Shown here: positions 22,550 to 35,257 of the stretch, piece after piece
How the letters are laid out: each line of letters starts with the position of its first letter
How positions within the stretch are numbered: the stretch's first letter is position 1
NCBI GenBank assembly: GCA_037833965.1
Contig: AP031352.1
Span: 32,476,001-32,540,000, forward strand
DNA: 64,000 nt
Source of the DNA: Marchantia polymorpha subsp. ruderalis
Lineage: Eukaryota > Streptophyta > Marchantiopsida > Marchantiales > Marchantiaceae
Direction: 5' to 3'
Program-made: the position numbers and the translations under genes
Notes under the pieces: generated by a model
What the model saw: the letters and a program-made list of their open reading frames with translations, nothing else
Database searches by the model: none
Told to the model about the DNA's origin: nothing

Positions 22550-25500
22550 TTTTTATTAACCTTAAAATTAATAAAAATTATTTACAATTTTATATATATG
22601 ATTATATTTATCATGATTTGCTGGCAAAATCTATTTGAAAATCACTTTTAAGTCAAGGAGACATATCTTGGAAATTTTTCTGAAACATTTCACAGCATAT
22701 ATATTACAAATAGAGTTTACAATACTTAGAAATAAGAGATTATAGAAAATTATTTCAAATGATTTTTAGTTTTCTTGGTTTTCAATGGTTTGGTTGACTT
22801 GGTGTAGTATTGCTATGCAACAGATTTGGCAAAACATCTCCTTGATAAGGATGCAAATTTATTAAGTTACACCACATATTTCTTTTGTTGATTCTATTGG
22901 AATTGCTTGTAATTTTATTTTTCTTAATCCAAATTAAATATTCATTCACACATAGAAAAGAAAATCATGTAGATTCAATATAAAGCAATTTGATCTAAAA
23001 TTTGCAAAGTGTTAAAAAATAAGACATCATTTGTAAAACATGAATATTACAATACAATAGCTATATGTTGAAAAATAAATGGAACCTGAGTTTCCTAAAT
23101 TGAATGACAAAATTAACATGATTGATATATATATAAAATGCTAAAATTTTCATGATTTCAAATTTACTTTCCACCATACGTAAAACGTAATGCTGGAATG
23201 GAACAAAATTGGCTGAAATCATTCCCCAACATATAATTTTTTTATTATAATAGCAGTTTGGAAATAATTTGGAACACAAAGATTACAGTTTGTGAGAAAT
23301 ATGCATTGGTTAAAATAAGCTTCTACTTAGAAGGAGAGAAATATAATATGAATTATCACAAGATTTTATTTTAAAGGTCTTCGGGACTACATAAGGTTTG
23401 GTGCGCTCTAAAGGATCCCAAAGTTCAGAGTGTCGCTAACTTACTCAACACTGTCTATGTTTTTTTAATGGAAATAAAAGAAACAATGCTTTTGAAGTAA
23501 AAAACATACGACATAAGTTGTTGAACTGAATATTCACACTATCATCGTTGACAGGCATCCAACGTCTGCTTTTCGCAGTAATCATGTTTCTTAAAGTGGG
23601 TCTACAGTACATACTATTGTATATGCGTGAGTGATTGGACCATCTACACTTAACCCATTTGTTCCTAATCCGTACATTGAATAAGGCTTTTCAATGGAGA
23701 GTAATTATTCAGCAGATAAACAAAGTACCCGTGAGAAATATATGTAAGGACTGGTTGTTGGTAACCAGTCGAGAATACTATCTGGTGGTATTTTTTTATT
23801 TTCTACATTGCTTGTAATTTGTTCTTTGAGAAGGTAGATACATAGAATATTAGAAAATCCTTCCTTGATTTATACTACAAAAAGAGTTCCAAATTAATTT
23901 CTCAACCTCGCATAAACATTCAATTGGTCTTGAATGTAGCATAACAATTTTGCGACCTAATGCAATGGAAGCACATGAAACATGGACATGGTTGAAAGTG
24001 CAGTCCTTGTTTGTAGGTTAGGATCCAACCCTCGTGCACATGGTGGTTCATCAGCGATCCAGCCTCGTCCTTACTCCTTAGCATGGTGCTATGACCTGTA
24101 TGTCAGTACGGGCTGACGGGGTAGGTAGCAAGTGGCAGCAATCTGGGTCCAACACGTATGTCTTATACAGTTCTAGTGTTCTAAATTCCCATCGATAAGA
24201 GACTGACAGAACTACTTGACGTTCTAACTTGAGCCAAAAGTAAAAAACCAGGATATATTTAGTAAGATTGTCTCCCCTTACAGTTTGTAGTCGATTGAGT
24301 TAAATTAGCTACTTTCCTCCTGTGAAAGTTCTGATACAACACTCCATGAACCAGAATGAGGGAAAATGTATGAAGGAAAGGGTGACTTGCAGTCATTATT
24401 ATGTTAGGCTGACATAAAAAGTCTCCAATAACTATGAAGTACTTCTTACGTCCCTACATGTTATCTCCCTCGACTAACTTTCATATAATCAACCCTTCAC
24501 ATTTCAGAAAGGATTCAAAGCATATACAGCAGATTTCCCTCCAACTGTTAATAAAATAGTACTATCTCCATGAGTATTTGGCTCCGGATTGCATGTTAAT
24601 GACACTTTGTATTGTTCTGGTTCTAAATACTCTGTATAAATATGCTAGGCTCTTTTGTTACATGAACAAATCTTATCCATAAATTGCAATACCATTATTT
24701 TTTTCTTGATTCTCTATCTTAATTTTTACTCAAGAGAAAAAAATTTTGGTCGTAGGAGTTTATAATTGGTTGTCACATACACCATAATGTTATGAATGTT
24801 ATTATGAGATGTTAGTATTCTCCACCAAAGCTATCTCAGTTATTCCAAGTATTTTCTAATTCTTTATTTTTAAAAAGAAATCTAGAATGACTTTATGGAA
24901 GATATCTAAGAGAGTATTTGGAATTCTGAACCCTTATACTTATGTTTATGTAAACAATATTTGTCTGGATAAGTATCATGCATATGGATATATCTAATGT
25001 GATGTCTTTTTTAATGGCTTTAGACTTTGAAATACATGATAAATTTATGCAAGACTAATTTATTTAGTTCTATAATTATCCTACAACAAGTTTCTCATAC
25101 ACAAACACAAGACTAATCTGGGTGTTCGAGCCAATAAAATGTACATTCTGCAGATACTGCAATTACGTAAGAAGGATGAATGCAACAATGAATCCATATG
25201 TTTTCATCCAAATTCGATACTTTGGAATTAGCATGAGCTGACAATCCTCTTTGTTTTTGGCGTGTTCAAGTAAAACATCTTCATTGTAACAAAATTCTTC
25301 TGTTTTTTCCAAAAGTACAATGATAGTGTTAGATAGAAACCGAATTGAAATATAATATTATATATCCAACTGAAATGATTTGCAGGATTATGTAATCAGT
25401 TGCAGAATGCTTAATCGACATTGGAACAAGTTAAATTTTAGAATTTGATGAAAGCAAGTGGTTTTGAAAAGAGAAAGAGGAAGTAAAGAACCCCTATAAT

Positions 25501-26070
25501 TTATGACTATGTGCTGGTCAAATTTTAACACCAATATAAGCAGCTTCCAATTGTAGAGCTATTCTCATGATTACAGGTCACATCTATCGTTTAGACCAGT
25601 AACTTCTAGTAAGCCTAGAATTAATAATCAGATTACATCTCAATGTTGTATTCCTAAATTGAGTACATCCAACTTACATAGAAAGAGAAAATCAATGCAT
25701 ATGATCAAAATAATGCATAGTTTGAGGCATTACGAAAGGAATGAGAATCCGCAGTTTTGGAACTGATCTTGGAAGTAGCACACATCAAGGAGTATCCACT
25801 TTAGATGTTCTTAGTTTATAGGTATTGTTGTCAAAAAAAAAAACGAAATATTATGGAAGAACAACACACTTCAAAAGTAAATGATGCCGTTTTTTCACAA
25901 CGGCAACTGGCCGAATGTAATAACCAAACGTCATACGAGCATCTTTTTTGAATAAAATCTGTAAGCTACCATAGGTTTAAAAAAATCCTAATAGGTACTC
26001 TAACCTTATAATTAATGGTTCATAAAACAAGTTGTCTTTTTGCATAATAGGATTCTTATTTATTATTGTA
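22550..26070. other. AT-rich intergenic DNA without recognised genes
   Basis: Mostly AT-rich spacer. Open frames are short and lack family motifs. A less AT-rich patch at 23990-24190 shows no coding signature I can name. Confidence 0.55.
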
Positions 26071-26073
26071 AAG

Positions 26074-26229
26074 TTTTTTTTTTTGGTCAAAATCCGTGCA
26101 CCAGAAAGCCTTTTCGCTCTGCTTTTAGAGCAACCATAGTAACGGTAGGTGCTTCGCCCGTTACGGGATTTCAACCCGTGTCTTCGACGTCCAAAAAAGT
26201 TTTGTTTTTTCGCTGCGCCACGAGAAAGC
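26074..26229 (-). mobile_element. tRNA-derived SINE-like element
   Basis: On the minus strand TGGCGCAGCGA (26210-26220) resembles a Pol III A box, and GGTTGAAATCC (26166-26176) a B box, spaced as in a tRNA gene. The T-arm-like stem GGGTTGAAATCCC is intact. The minus-strand 3' end runs into an A tract (26074-26084). The absence of a good acceptor or anticodon stem argues against a working tRNA. No target duplication was found, and SINE status would need other genomic copies. Confidence 0.45.
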
Positions 26230-27530
26230 AAAAGGAAATGCCACTCATTCTGGAGGATCTGTTGATTTAGCAATTTTTAGTCTTCATTTATCAGGTCATT
26301 TTAGGTTCTATTATTTTATAACAAGTGCGCCGTGCGAGGCTACAATGCCTATGTTTACATAACATGTTTGCTTCGCAGCGTATAGCATAGATATGCAAAA
26401 TAATTTGCATAACATGAAATTGAAAACAAATCTGGAATATCCAGATCTGATATTTGATCACGAAGGCCCTGACTGTCTTCCTCTAATAAAAGAAGCTTAT
26501 GGCAATTACAATTGGAAGCAATGCTGTAAGGTGAAGCGAATCCAGAAAGAAGTTTAATCTAAAAGTGAGCCTATTGGATCGAAATCTTTATTTTCGATTT
26601 ATTGAATTTTTATCTCTTAACCATCTTTTACAACCTGGGGGTTGAGTCTTGGCTTGGTGTATCGATGTGGATCCTAATTACACATGTGAATGTGATAAAT
26701 AGCAAGTTATAGATGTCCACATGACTAATTGTCCACTTAATGTGTACGTGATGACTATCTAAAATGACATTGGGGATACAGTAACATGATGTGATGTTTT
26801 TGATATCTTATGAGAGTGCTGGTATGACTTGAAGTAATATTTGGTGAAGACATATCTTTCCCGGATGAGTAAGTGCCTATTGCCAGGTTATTATAATAGT
26901 CACTTTACTTACAAATGTCAGAAGTAATAAAACCCTTTAACACAATATTACTCAAATCCAACACATTTGAATGGATGGAAATCAAAAACGAAAAAGTTTT
27001 GATTATTCAGTTTAAATGCAAAGTGCATCGTAGCTTATCAAAGTAATTATATTGAGATTACACTCTCTATATCATATTGCAAAGAATTAAATAATGTGTA
27101 GTCTTTGGTTTATAAACAACATTGACAAGTTTAATATGTAATACAATACTTTCTTTCAAGTGACTAGTCTTTCGATATTATTGTCATTGCTGAATTTAAT
27201 CACAATGATGATTAAAATGTACCTTTACCTCACTACGCATACTTCCCATCAAGACTAACTCCATCGTGCCCCAATCGGATAACTCCATCTCGTATCCGGA
27301 GTTCATATAACCTTCAAATTAAACCTTAAAATTCATATAACCTTTTTTACATTAATTGGTGAAATATACTTCCACGTTACTTCGTGTCTCTGACGTCTTT
27401 GCATGTGATAGACTTTTGTCGGATTGAAATGCTGCACAATGGACATTACCAGGAAGACTAGTAAAAAGCTGTCGTAAACTTTTGCTACGAGAAAATGTTA
27501 CAGCATGGGGACAGCAAGGTTCAGTAGCTA
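26230..27530. other. Intergenic region upstream of AGT2
   Basis: No gene recognised. Mixed AT-rich spacer that becomes more balanced towards 27400. Confidence 0.5.
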
Positions 27531-27537
27531 TTGCAAA

Positions 27538-27609
27538 GTGCTAGGCGGGCAAACGGTGGGACCCACCGTTTGCCCGCCTAGCACCACCACCGGTGGGACC
27601 CACCGGTGG
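27538..27609. repeat. Two adjacent odd-centred palindromes upstream of AGT2
   Basis: 27538-27584 is a perfect 23-bp inverted repeat around a single A. 27587-27609 is a second perfect palindrome with 11-bp arms, also around a single A. Both share the core GGTGGGACCCACC. They end about 230 bases before the AGT2 start codon, within the likely promoter or 5' UTR. Confidence 0.95.
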
Positions 27610-27836
27610 AAGCATCAGATGGAGCGCTTTGCTCATTGTCTCGTAGCTTGGGATTCTCGGAGTGCAGGACGACGCTCTGTTTAGTCGTTGTCGTCGAAGT
27701 TTGTAACTTCGTTTCGTCTCTGTCTACTAGAAAGTAGACATCCAACAACTTCAACTTCGACGATTGGAAACGGCGTCCTCGGACTTTTTCTTGACCAGCG
27801 TAGAATAGTGAATTTGGCCCCTCGAGATTCAAGGAA

Positions 27837-30800
27837 ATGGCCGCAGCGGCATTTTTGTCGAGAAGTCGCAAGCAATGGACCTCCGCAGCTTGTTCTCCTC
27901 TTCTCCGCTCTCTGTCTACGGCAGTCACGCAGGCTGCTGCCAAAACATCTTCTGATGCGAGTAATGCTGCAGTTCTGCCTCAGATCCCTCCATTCAATTA
28001 CACGCCTCGTCCCTACGAAGGTCCTCTTGCTGACGAAATTTTGGCCAAACGCAAGAAGTTTCTCAATCCGGCTTTGTTTCTCTACTACAAGAAGCATGTG
28101 AGTGATCTGACTAACCACTTCAGAGGCTCAAAGGTCGATACAGTTTTTCTGTCGGCTTTGTTTGACAGTTCTTCAGTTTCCTACTGACGAGGTCACAATG
28201 CATTACGTCAGCTCGTGTTTATTTAGGTGTTTCCAGCTCCGTTGCGAGCTGCTGACGTAAACACCGCTCTCTTCTCATATTGATTCAGTTTTCCAAACTC
28301 TCATCCTCGGCTACTTCCGTGCTGCCTTTTCCGATTGATCGCTTGCTTTTAAAATCCCTCATGCAGGATGTATAGGTAGTCTGGAACTATCATCAAAATT
28401 TCTTGGCTCTTCATGCATTGAAGTAGTCGATATATTAGCCTGTCGATATTAGCGATAGCATTGCAGTTCCTATGCTCTTTCGAGAGGGTCCTTTGACGGT
28501 ATCAGCCTCATTGTACCCACGCGCGTATCCTGAATTATGCTCCAAACATCGCAAGCTTCCGTTTGATTTTCCTCCTGGTGAATTCGTTTTAGAGTATCTA
28601 ATGCAGCAAGAGAAACAACAATAGGAGAAATTAAGTGAGTTTGTTCAGCCTATCAGGTAGTCATCGCTTTTAATTGACCTCAGTTGCAATCCTCATGTTG
28701 AATTCTTGTTTAGCTCATCACCATCTCAAAATAAATTGAAGATTGAGAACCGAATGGAAGTTTGTCCTAGCTTTACGTCATACGGATGTTATCTGATTCC
28801 TCTAATTTGTAGGAGTCGTTGCTTTAGATGAGTAGGTCAGCTTTTTCTCTCGTGGTCCCAATGCTTTCAGCTTGTATAGCTTCTAGTCACAAGTGTTCGC
28901 CGCCTGATATAAACTACTGGATCGCATCTGATCGGTCGGAGGCCAATGTGGGGGAATATTATGTTCCTAGTCTGTGGAACGATCATGTCATGGGTCGAAC
29001 ATTTTGCGATGTTTTTCTCCTTCATGCATGTCTGTGGAAGGCATTTAGACTTTGTGCTGATAAGATCAATGGGTTTGTGCAGGTCAACATCGTGGAGGGT
29101 AAGATGCAGTATTTGTTCGATGAAACAGGTAGACGTTATTTGGATGCATTCGCCGGCATTGTCACAGTTTCAGTTGGACACTGCCATCCTCATGTTGTGG
29201 ACGCCGTGATACGCCAAAGCAAGTTGCTTCAACACACCACCACCATCTACCTTCACCATGCGATCGCCGATTACGCCGAAGCACTTGTGAAAAAAATGCC
29301 GGGTGACTTAAAGGTTCTGCTTCTGACCTGGCTCTGATACACATAGAAGGATCAGTGGAAGATATTATTTCATGTCGATTTGGGAAGATGTCCGAAGAGT
29401 TCTGGAGATTGATGTATACTCGGCCATACCCAGTCGTAGTTGTTGTCTGCAGCCATATATCTTGGCATTTCCGATAGGCAAGGCGATATATTCTTCTGGA
29501 CGTTCTATGAATCAACGCTGGTGAAAGCAGTGTAGTTTCATACAAGTTTCATCTCTTCCTTCTTCTTTGTTAACTTATTTGGGCTCTTGTCATGTGAAAT
29601 TAGGTCGTATACTTTGTGAACTCCGGTTCAGAAGCAAATGACATGGCGATGATGATGGCACGTCTTTACTCCGGCAGTTTCGATATAGTGGCACTGCGAA
29701 ATGCATATCATGGGATGAGTCCTGCTACCATGGGCCTTACTGCCCACAACACCTGGAAATATAACGTTCCACAGGTTGTTTATCTTCCGAATTTCTTCCA
29801 TCTTGTCCGTGTGCACTGTTTTCGACCGTCCCAGTGTAATGATGATTTCTGATTTGGATTCTACACACTATCTTCTTGTTGAGGAATGACCGATAAGACA
29901 GACATTAGCTCAAAAGGAACCAAGAAAGTTGATATGGGCAAGGGTATATCTTACGGCTATAAGATGACTAAAGCGCCAGGACGTTCGCATTGTTTATAGA
30001 GTATATCAATGACCTAGGTTTGTCTGGTGTTATGGAACAGGGTTTTGGGGTGCATCATGTTTTGAACCCTGACCCTTACAGAGGTCCATTTGGTGCCGAT
30101 GGGAAGAAATATGCAGCTGACTTGTCTAATCTGATCGAATCCTCTACCCCTGGACGAATCGCTGGTTTCTTTGCGGAAACAATTCAGGTAACCCACAACG
30201 CCTCCTTTAGTATGATACATTCGCAGTGGTTATCATGGAGTGGAAAGTATATGGATTTTTTCTTTATTTTTTTCTTTCTTGCTTTATTTGCTTTCTGTAT
30301 TTTGTCTGCCATATGTTTAAAATAATTGTTGGATGTATATGAAAATCTCGATGTCCCACTTTCAACAACTGTTAAGCATGTGCTGTCTGCCATCATTTGG
30401 CATGTTTACAATCCAACGCTGTGCTCCCTTGTTCGAACTTTAGCACTGCTACCATTTGTGATTACACTCTCTTGAGTGAAGCTCGTTCTTTGTCGAGACC
30501 TCAGATCCATATCAAAGGCACTCGCTGTGATGCCGGTGATGTTTTTGTAATTGGTCCTCAAGTGGAACATTGGTTTCTTCTGCCTACCGTGTCCGTTAAT
30601 ACTTCGGATTTAGTTTGGCAGGGTGTTGGAGGAGCAGTGGAGCTAGCCCCAGGATATCTCTCCGCTGCATATGATATCGTGAGAAAGGCTGGAGGTGTTT
30701 GTGTTGCTGATGAGGTTCAAACAGGATTTGGTCGAACGGGAAGTCATTTTTGGGGTTTTGAGACTCAGGGCGTTATACCTGATATCGTAACATTAGCGAA

Positions 30801-32174
30801 GGTTTACCTCTTGATACACGTCCTTCTTTACAGTCTTGCTTTGTGGTTTTGAGAGCAGTCAGTTTCATAGCCAAAGTTTTCAGGTTTTAGTGAAGAAAGC
30901 CATCACGATTTTTTGGTGTTCTTCTTTTATTCTGAAGGGTATAAAAAACTTGCCATCCGAAACTGTCTGACACGTCCAAGTAGTTGTTAGAGTCAAGTCA
31001 CTGACTGCGAAGAAGACCATGTCATATTAGGAATGTGTTTGAGACGCGAAAAATCCCAGACAAGTTTATATTGCTTGCTGCAATACTGTCTGAAAGGAAA
31101 CTTTTATGACAGGGAATTGGTAATGGGCTACCTATGGCAGCGGTCGTGACGACGCCGGAAATCGCATCAGTGATGAACCAGCGCTTGCATTTTAATACCT
31201 ATGGAGGTAACCCTGTATGCTCGGCAGCCGGTCATGCGGTCCTTGAGGTTTTGGAGAAAGAACAACGCCAACATCACTGTGCTGTAGTTGGTGATCATCT
31301 CTTGAAACGTCTCCATGCTCTTCAAGAAAAACATGACAGTATGTCTCTTTTCATACTTTTACCCTTGCCTAACTTTCTCCCGGAATCAGTTGGCGGAACG
31401 GAGGGAACTGATTTCAGATTTGGATGAGCGATCACGCAGTATTGCTAGTTTCTCTACAGGGTTTTATTTGTGTGATCGAGTATTTGAAAAATGGTGTTGC
31501 CTTAAGCTTTGAATACGGTTGAACTTTAATCCAAGTTGAAGTCTCCGCATAATATGTTCCTATTCCTTTTAGTCATAGTTTGTCGGGCCAACTCTTGGTA
31601 ATTAGTGCTATATTTTTGGCTTTGGTGCAGTCATAGGCCATGTCAGAGGCAGAGGCTTAATGCTCGGTGTAGAGCTAGTTAGCGATCGAATGACAAAGAC
31701 CCCAGCAAAGGCAGAGACGTTGCAGCTCTTTGAGACCATTAAAGGTCCGTATTTTCTTGTCAAGATATTCACGGAGTTAGCCTTCTTTGTCTGGTCTGCC
31801 CTGACATGTCATTGTGACAAGTTCTTTGTTCGCACTTTTGCCCGTGTTATATTGCTTGTATGACTTCTTTTTTCAGACCTGGGCGTCCTTGTGGGAAAAG
31901 GAGGTCTACATGGCAATGTTTTCAGAATCAAGCCACCGATGTGCTTTACACTCGAAGATGCAGGTAAGAGATCAAAATTTTTGCAGTGGTGATAACCTTA
32001 TCTTTAGAATACTTTTAACTTATGCACACAAGAAAGTATATTGTTATTTTCATAAGATAGCTACAAAGCACAAACAATACTTCTACAAAAGCTACTGGTT
32101 CTGATGTGAGGGTTTGTGTGCTGCTCACAGATTTCCTTGTCGACGTCATGGACCATGCCATGTCAAAGCTTTGA
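27837..32174 (+). CDS. AGT2: Alanine:glyoxylate aminotransferase 2-like, class III PLP enzyme
   Basis: Nine exons with GT-AG introns: 27837-28097, 29083-29313, 29604-29774, 30041-30187, 30622-30801, 31113-31338, 31631-31744, 31877-31963, 32131-32174. They give 1,461 bases in frame, 486 residues plus TGA, close to plant AGT2 proteins (about 475). The N-terminus is Ala/Ser/Arg-rich without acidic residues for the first 30 positions, as in a mitochondrial presequence. Landmarks are [27 protein letters not shown] (about residue 170), [22 protein letters not shown] with the cofactor aspartate near residue 300, and LAK/GIGNGLP, where Lys330 at the exon 5/6 junction is the predicted PLP Schiff-base lysine. 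[18 protein letters not shown] and [13 protein letters not shown] follow. Family enzymes transfer an amino group, typically from alanine, to glyoxylate. Exact substrates cannot be read from sequence. Confidence 0.96.
28203..28264. repeat. Imperfect compound inverted repeat in AGT2 intron 1
   Basis: TTACGTCAGC (28203-28212) pairs with 28251-28260, AGCTCG (28210-28215) with 28245-28250, and GTGTTTA (28216-28222) with 28258-28264. The segments overlap and are rearranged in the right half, like the other compound hairpins here. Confidence 0.6.
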
Positions 32175-32631
32175 GAGAATATCTCGCTTGCGATCACTGG
32201 ACAAAGTAATCGGGACTTACAATGCGCTATCGGACGATATGGATTCACAGTACTAGCATAACTGTCAAGCATCGTAACGGCTTTGTATCTTCGCAGAATG
32301 TACATTCATCTTCACGATTGGCTCCCAGCTCTTTATCATTTTCATTCTTCTGATCTCCTTCAAGTTGAACTGGCATGAACTTGGAAAAATAGGTTTTGGA
32401 AGGGGATCTTGCCGAATGGAGAACCGATCATTTCCTAGAGAGGGTTTTTGATACCCAAAGGTGCAAACTCGAGCTCGCACGTCGAATCCTTGGAACTTTT
32501 ATTGACGAAATCTCTCTTTTCTTCGAAGCTCACTTATAAACCGTGTGGGCAATGGCTAGGTGATGGACGGGATGAGAATAGTGTTGACCTGTCGAAGACT
32601 CATAGGTTGTTAATATGACTGTACAATATGT

Positions 32632-32637
32632 AATAAA
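32632..32637 (+). terminator. Possible poly(A) signal of AGT2
   Basis: AATAAA lies about 460 bases after the AGT2 stop codon. This is plausible but long for a plant 3' UTR, and a nearer non-canonical signal is equally possible. Confidence 0.25.
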
Positions 32638-32639
32638 TC

Positions 32640-33590
32640 CTCCACTTTTCGATAGAATTTTGTACTAGAATGGTATTTTAGTACATTGATTGAGATTGGT
32701 ACATACCTCCCAACCTGCTCTTTGATAGTAGATCTAGAGGTGGCGGCAGGAGATCTAAAAAAAGATTTTGAATATACACTGTTTTGCGATATCGATTGAG
32801 ATTGCTTGGATGATATTGGCTTCAAAATGGTGATGTCGAACGCTCTGGAAAATGCATTTTGGTGATCCGGAGTGTGAGTGGAACGGCGCAAATATTTTTA
32901 ATGGTAATCATTGGTAAGAGTTATGAACTGTGTCTTTCAAAGAATGTCGCTGGCATCAAACGTTTGACTTTTAGTAATATCCAGTCGAAGTATGGACGAG
33001 TGGCATCTTTGTTTGTACTGTCGTGCAAATTCAATCGTGGTACTAAAAATGGATTATGTACATTTCATATTTAGGAAGAAAATTCCAGCACGAAAGATTC
33101 TCGGTACTCTTGATTCAGCTACTTTTGAATACAAGTTTGAAATACGTTTGCTTTTTTATTTCCTTGTGCAATGATCGTTTGTCAACCACTCCCATCCTAC
33201 AGAATCCATTCGTTTGAGGTTGGTTTTGGTAGTTGTGAAAAGAATTGTGTGGTCAATTTGCACAGTAACCTCATAATTTCATCATCAGTTTGCAATGAAT
33301 GAGTTGGTGTATGGATTCACGCAAACCCTTGCATGACAACTGTTTATGAGGAGCAAATTTAACTACACTCTATGTTGCTTTGTTGAATCCTTTTGTCCCC
33401 CCTAAACCCTTCAACAATGCATACAAGATCAATGTATATTAAACTCAAGTCATGATCAAATGGTTATAGTCAATAAAGATTTTCTAAAACTTACTCAAGT
33501 AAAGCTAAAATATTTATGCCGTCACAGTCTAAAATGCAGCAAGTTCCCCGTCTGAAGGGATATTTATGGTATGTGTAGTTGCCACAATCA
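32640..33590. other. Intergenic DNA downstream of AGT2
   Basis: No gene or recognised repeat. Confidence 0.5.
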
Positions 33591-33596
33591 GTAGTG

Positions 33597-34852
33597 AAGG
33601 TGGTCTTGCTCTCTCGTGATAAGAACTTGATTGTACCAGTGAAAAAAACAAAAGCATTTTTGCCCGACCACACAATCTAAGATGGCAATTTGAAGTGATA
33701 AAGAATGATTATCCTTTCTGATTAAGAATTCAATTTGCGGAAGTCTTGACACACTTGATTTTTATTTTTTTCATTCTTTGAAACTATCACAATAGAAGCC
33801 AACCTCTCACCACTCAAATTTGGATTGATGATTTTTGCTTGCAAGTATCAATCAGTACTTATGTATCTCCTCTGTCACCAACAAAGAAATATTTTCGATT
33901 TAAATGATATGGTTGTTGCATTACATACATTACCCTTATATCACTATATTAGATCAATCCAATGTAACCTTCATTTCAAAGAAATAAGTCTCATGTTTTC
34001 AATTCACCAAGCAAACAAATCTTCAAAATATGTAATGTAATCAAGGAATCGGATTATTTAGTACTTATGACCTTGTTGGTTTTATAATTATGCTCCAATG
34101 TGAGTAACACTTTTCTCTGGCTGGAAAGTCTTTCTATACTTTCACTATGGTTTGGTTTGCTACTTCCACACTGAAATATAATTGCTATTTTTCTTTAACG
34201 ACACATCTTCCTCCACTTCATAGCATTTGAGATAGTTTACTTGATCTTGTTTTACATTGACAAGATTGAATGTTGTCATCTTTCGAATTTGACATTCTTG
34301 AATCGAGCATTTCGAGTTGATACTCGTTGTGTTGTCATCTAAGAATGAATTGAACTTTTATCTTGATATGTGATGTACTCCCAAGATATAGTCTTTGGCG
34401 TCACAAAGATATAAGCTTTTATTTTTTATCTGTAATCATATTGGAATTATGTAGGGTGAAGATTAACATTCAGTTTGAGTAACTCTTTTTGATTGAACTA
34501 TGGTGAGTTAAACTAGGGCATACATCACTATGTTAATCAAATCTCTCTGCGACATAAATTATTATGTTTAGTAAGGGACTAAGTGCTAACTGGATAGTTT
34601 ATACCACTACAGTGTGTGATATAAACTATCCAGTGGTATAAACTATAAGGTGGTCTTGCTGTCTCGTGATAAGAACTTGATTGTACCCGTGAAAGAAACA
34701 AAAGCATTTTTGCCCGACCACACAATCTAAGATGGCATTTTGAAGTGATAAAAAATGATTATCCTTTATGATTAAGCATTCAATTTGCGGAAGTCTTGAC
34801 ACATTTGATTTTTTTTTTTCATTCTTTGAAACTATCACAATAGAAGCCATAC
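33597..34852 (+). repeat. Direct duplication of a ~215-bp segment
   Basis: 33597-33810 and 34648-34850 are near-identical (both contain GGTGGTCTTGCT, GATAAGAACTTGATTGTACC, ATTTTTGCCCGACCACAC and CACAATAGAAGCCA) with about 840 bases between them. The second copy begins directly after a hairpin at 34589-34646. Confidence 0.8.
34589..34646. repeat. Overlapping double inverted repeat
   Basis: 34621-34634 is the reverse complement of 34589-34602. 34632-34646 is the reverse complement of 34594-34608. Two overlapping inverted copies of one source stretch are thus joined end to end. Confidence 0.8.
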
Positions 34853-34863
34853 TTTAGCATACT

Positions 34864-35217
34864 TTAGCATACTTTGTAAACTGTAAATGTTATTGTGTGT
34901 ATATTGCTTTAAAAAAGAACTGATATCACAAAATGCTTTTAGCAAGAGATATCAACAAAAGTTTCCAACAAGGATTACCTGTGAGGGTTTAAAGTTTACA
35001 AAGTATGCTAAAGCGACGTTGTTCAACCCGGGAGTTCTCTCATTCAATACTCCTTCAAAACTAAACCCTAAACATACATTTTTCATGTTGCTATATTTAT
35101 TGTGTATATTTTGCTTTAAAAAAGAATTGATATCACAAAATGCTTTTAGCAAGAGATATCAACAAAAGTTTCCAACAAGGATTACCTGTGAGGGTTTAAA
35201 GTTTACAAAGTATGCTA
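34864..35217. mobile_element. Small TIR element, partly duplicated
   Basis: 34864-34881 and 34994-35011 are 18-bp perfect terminal inverted repeats (TTAGCATACTTTGTAAAC). The inner part 34891-35011 recurs at 35097-35217 with its right terminus, after about 85 bases of other sequence. Extra copies of CATACTTTAG flank both sides (34850-34870 and 35225). This looks like a miniature inverted-repeat element with a partial tandem copy. No transposase is present. Confidence 0.55.
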
Positions 35218-35257
35218 CAAAGTCGCATACTTTAGCAGTTCTATAACCTATTTTGAT

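Noticed and set aside
34887-35246. 119-codon open frame with an internal peptide repeat
   Set aside because: It is the translation of the duplicated small TIR element, not a gene.
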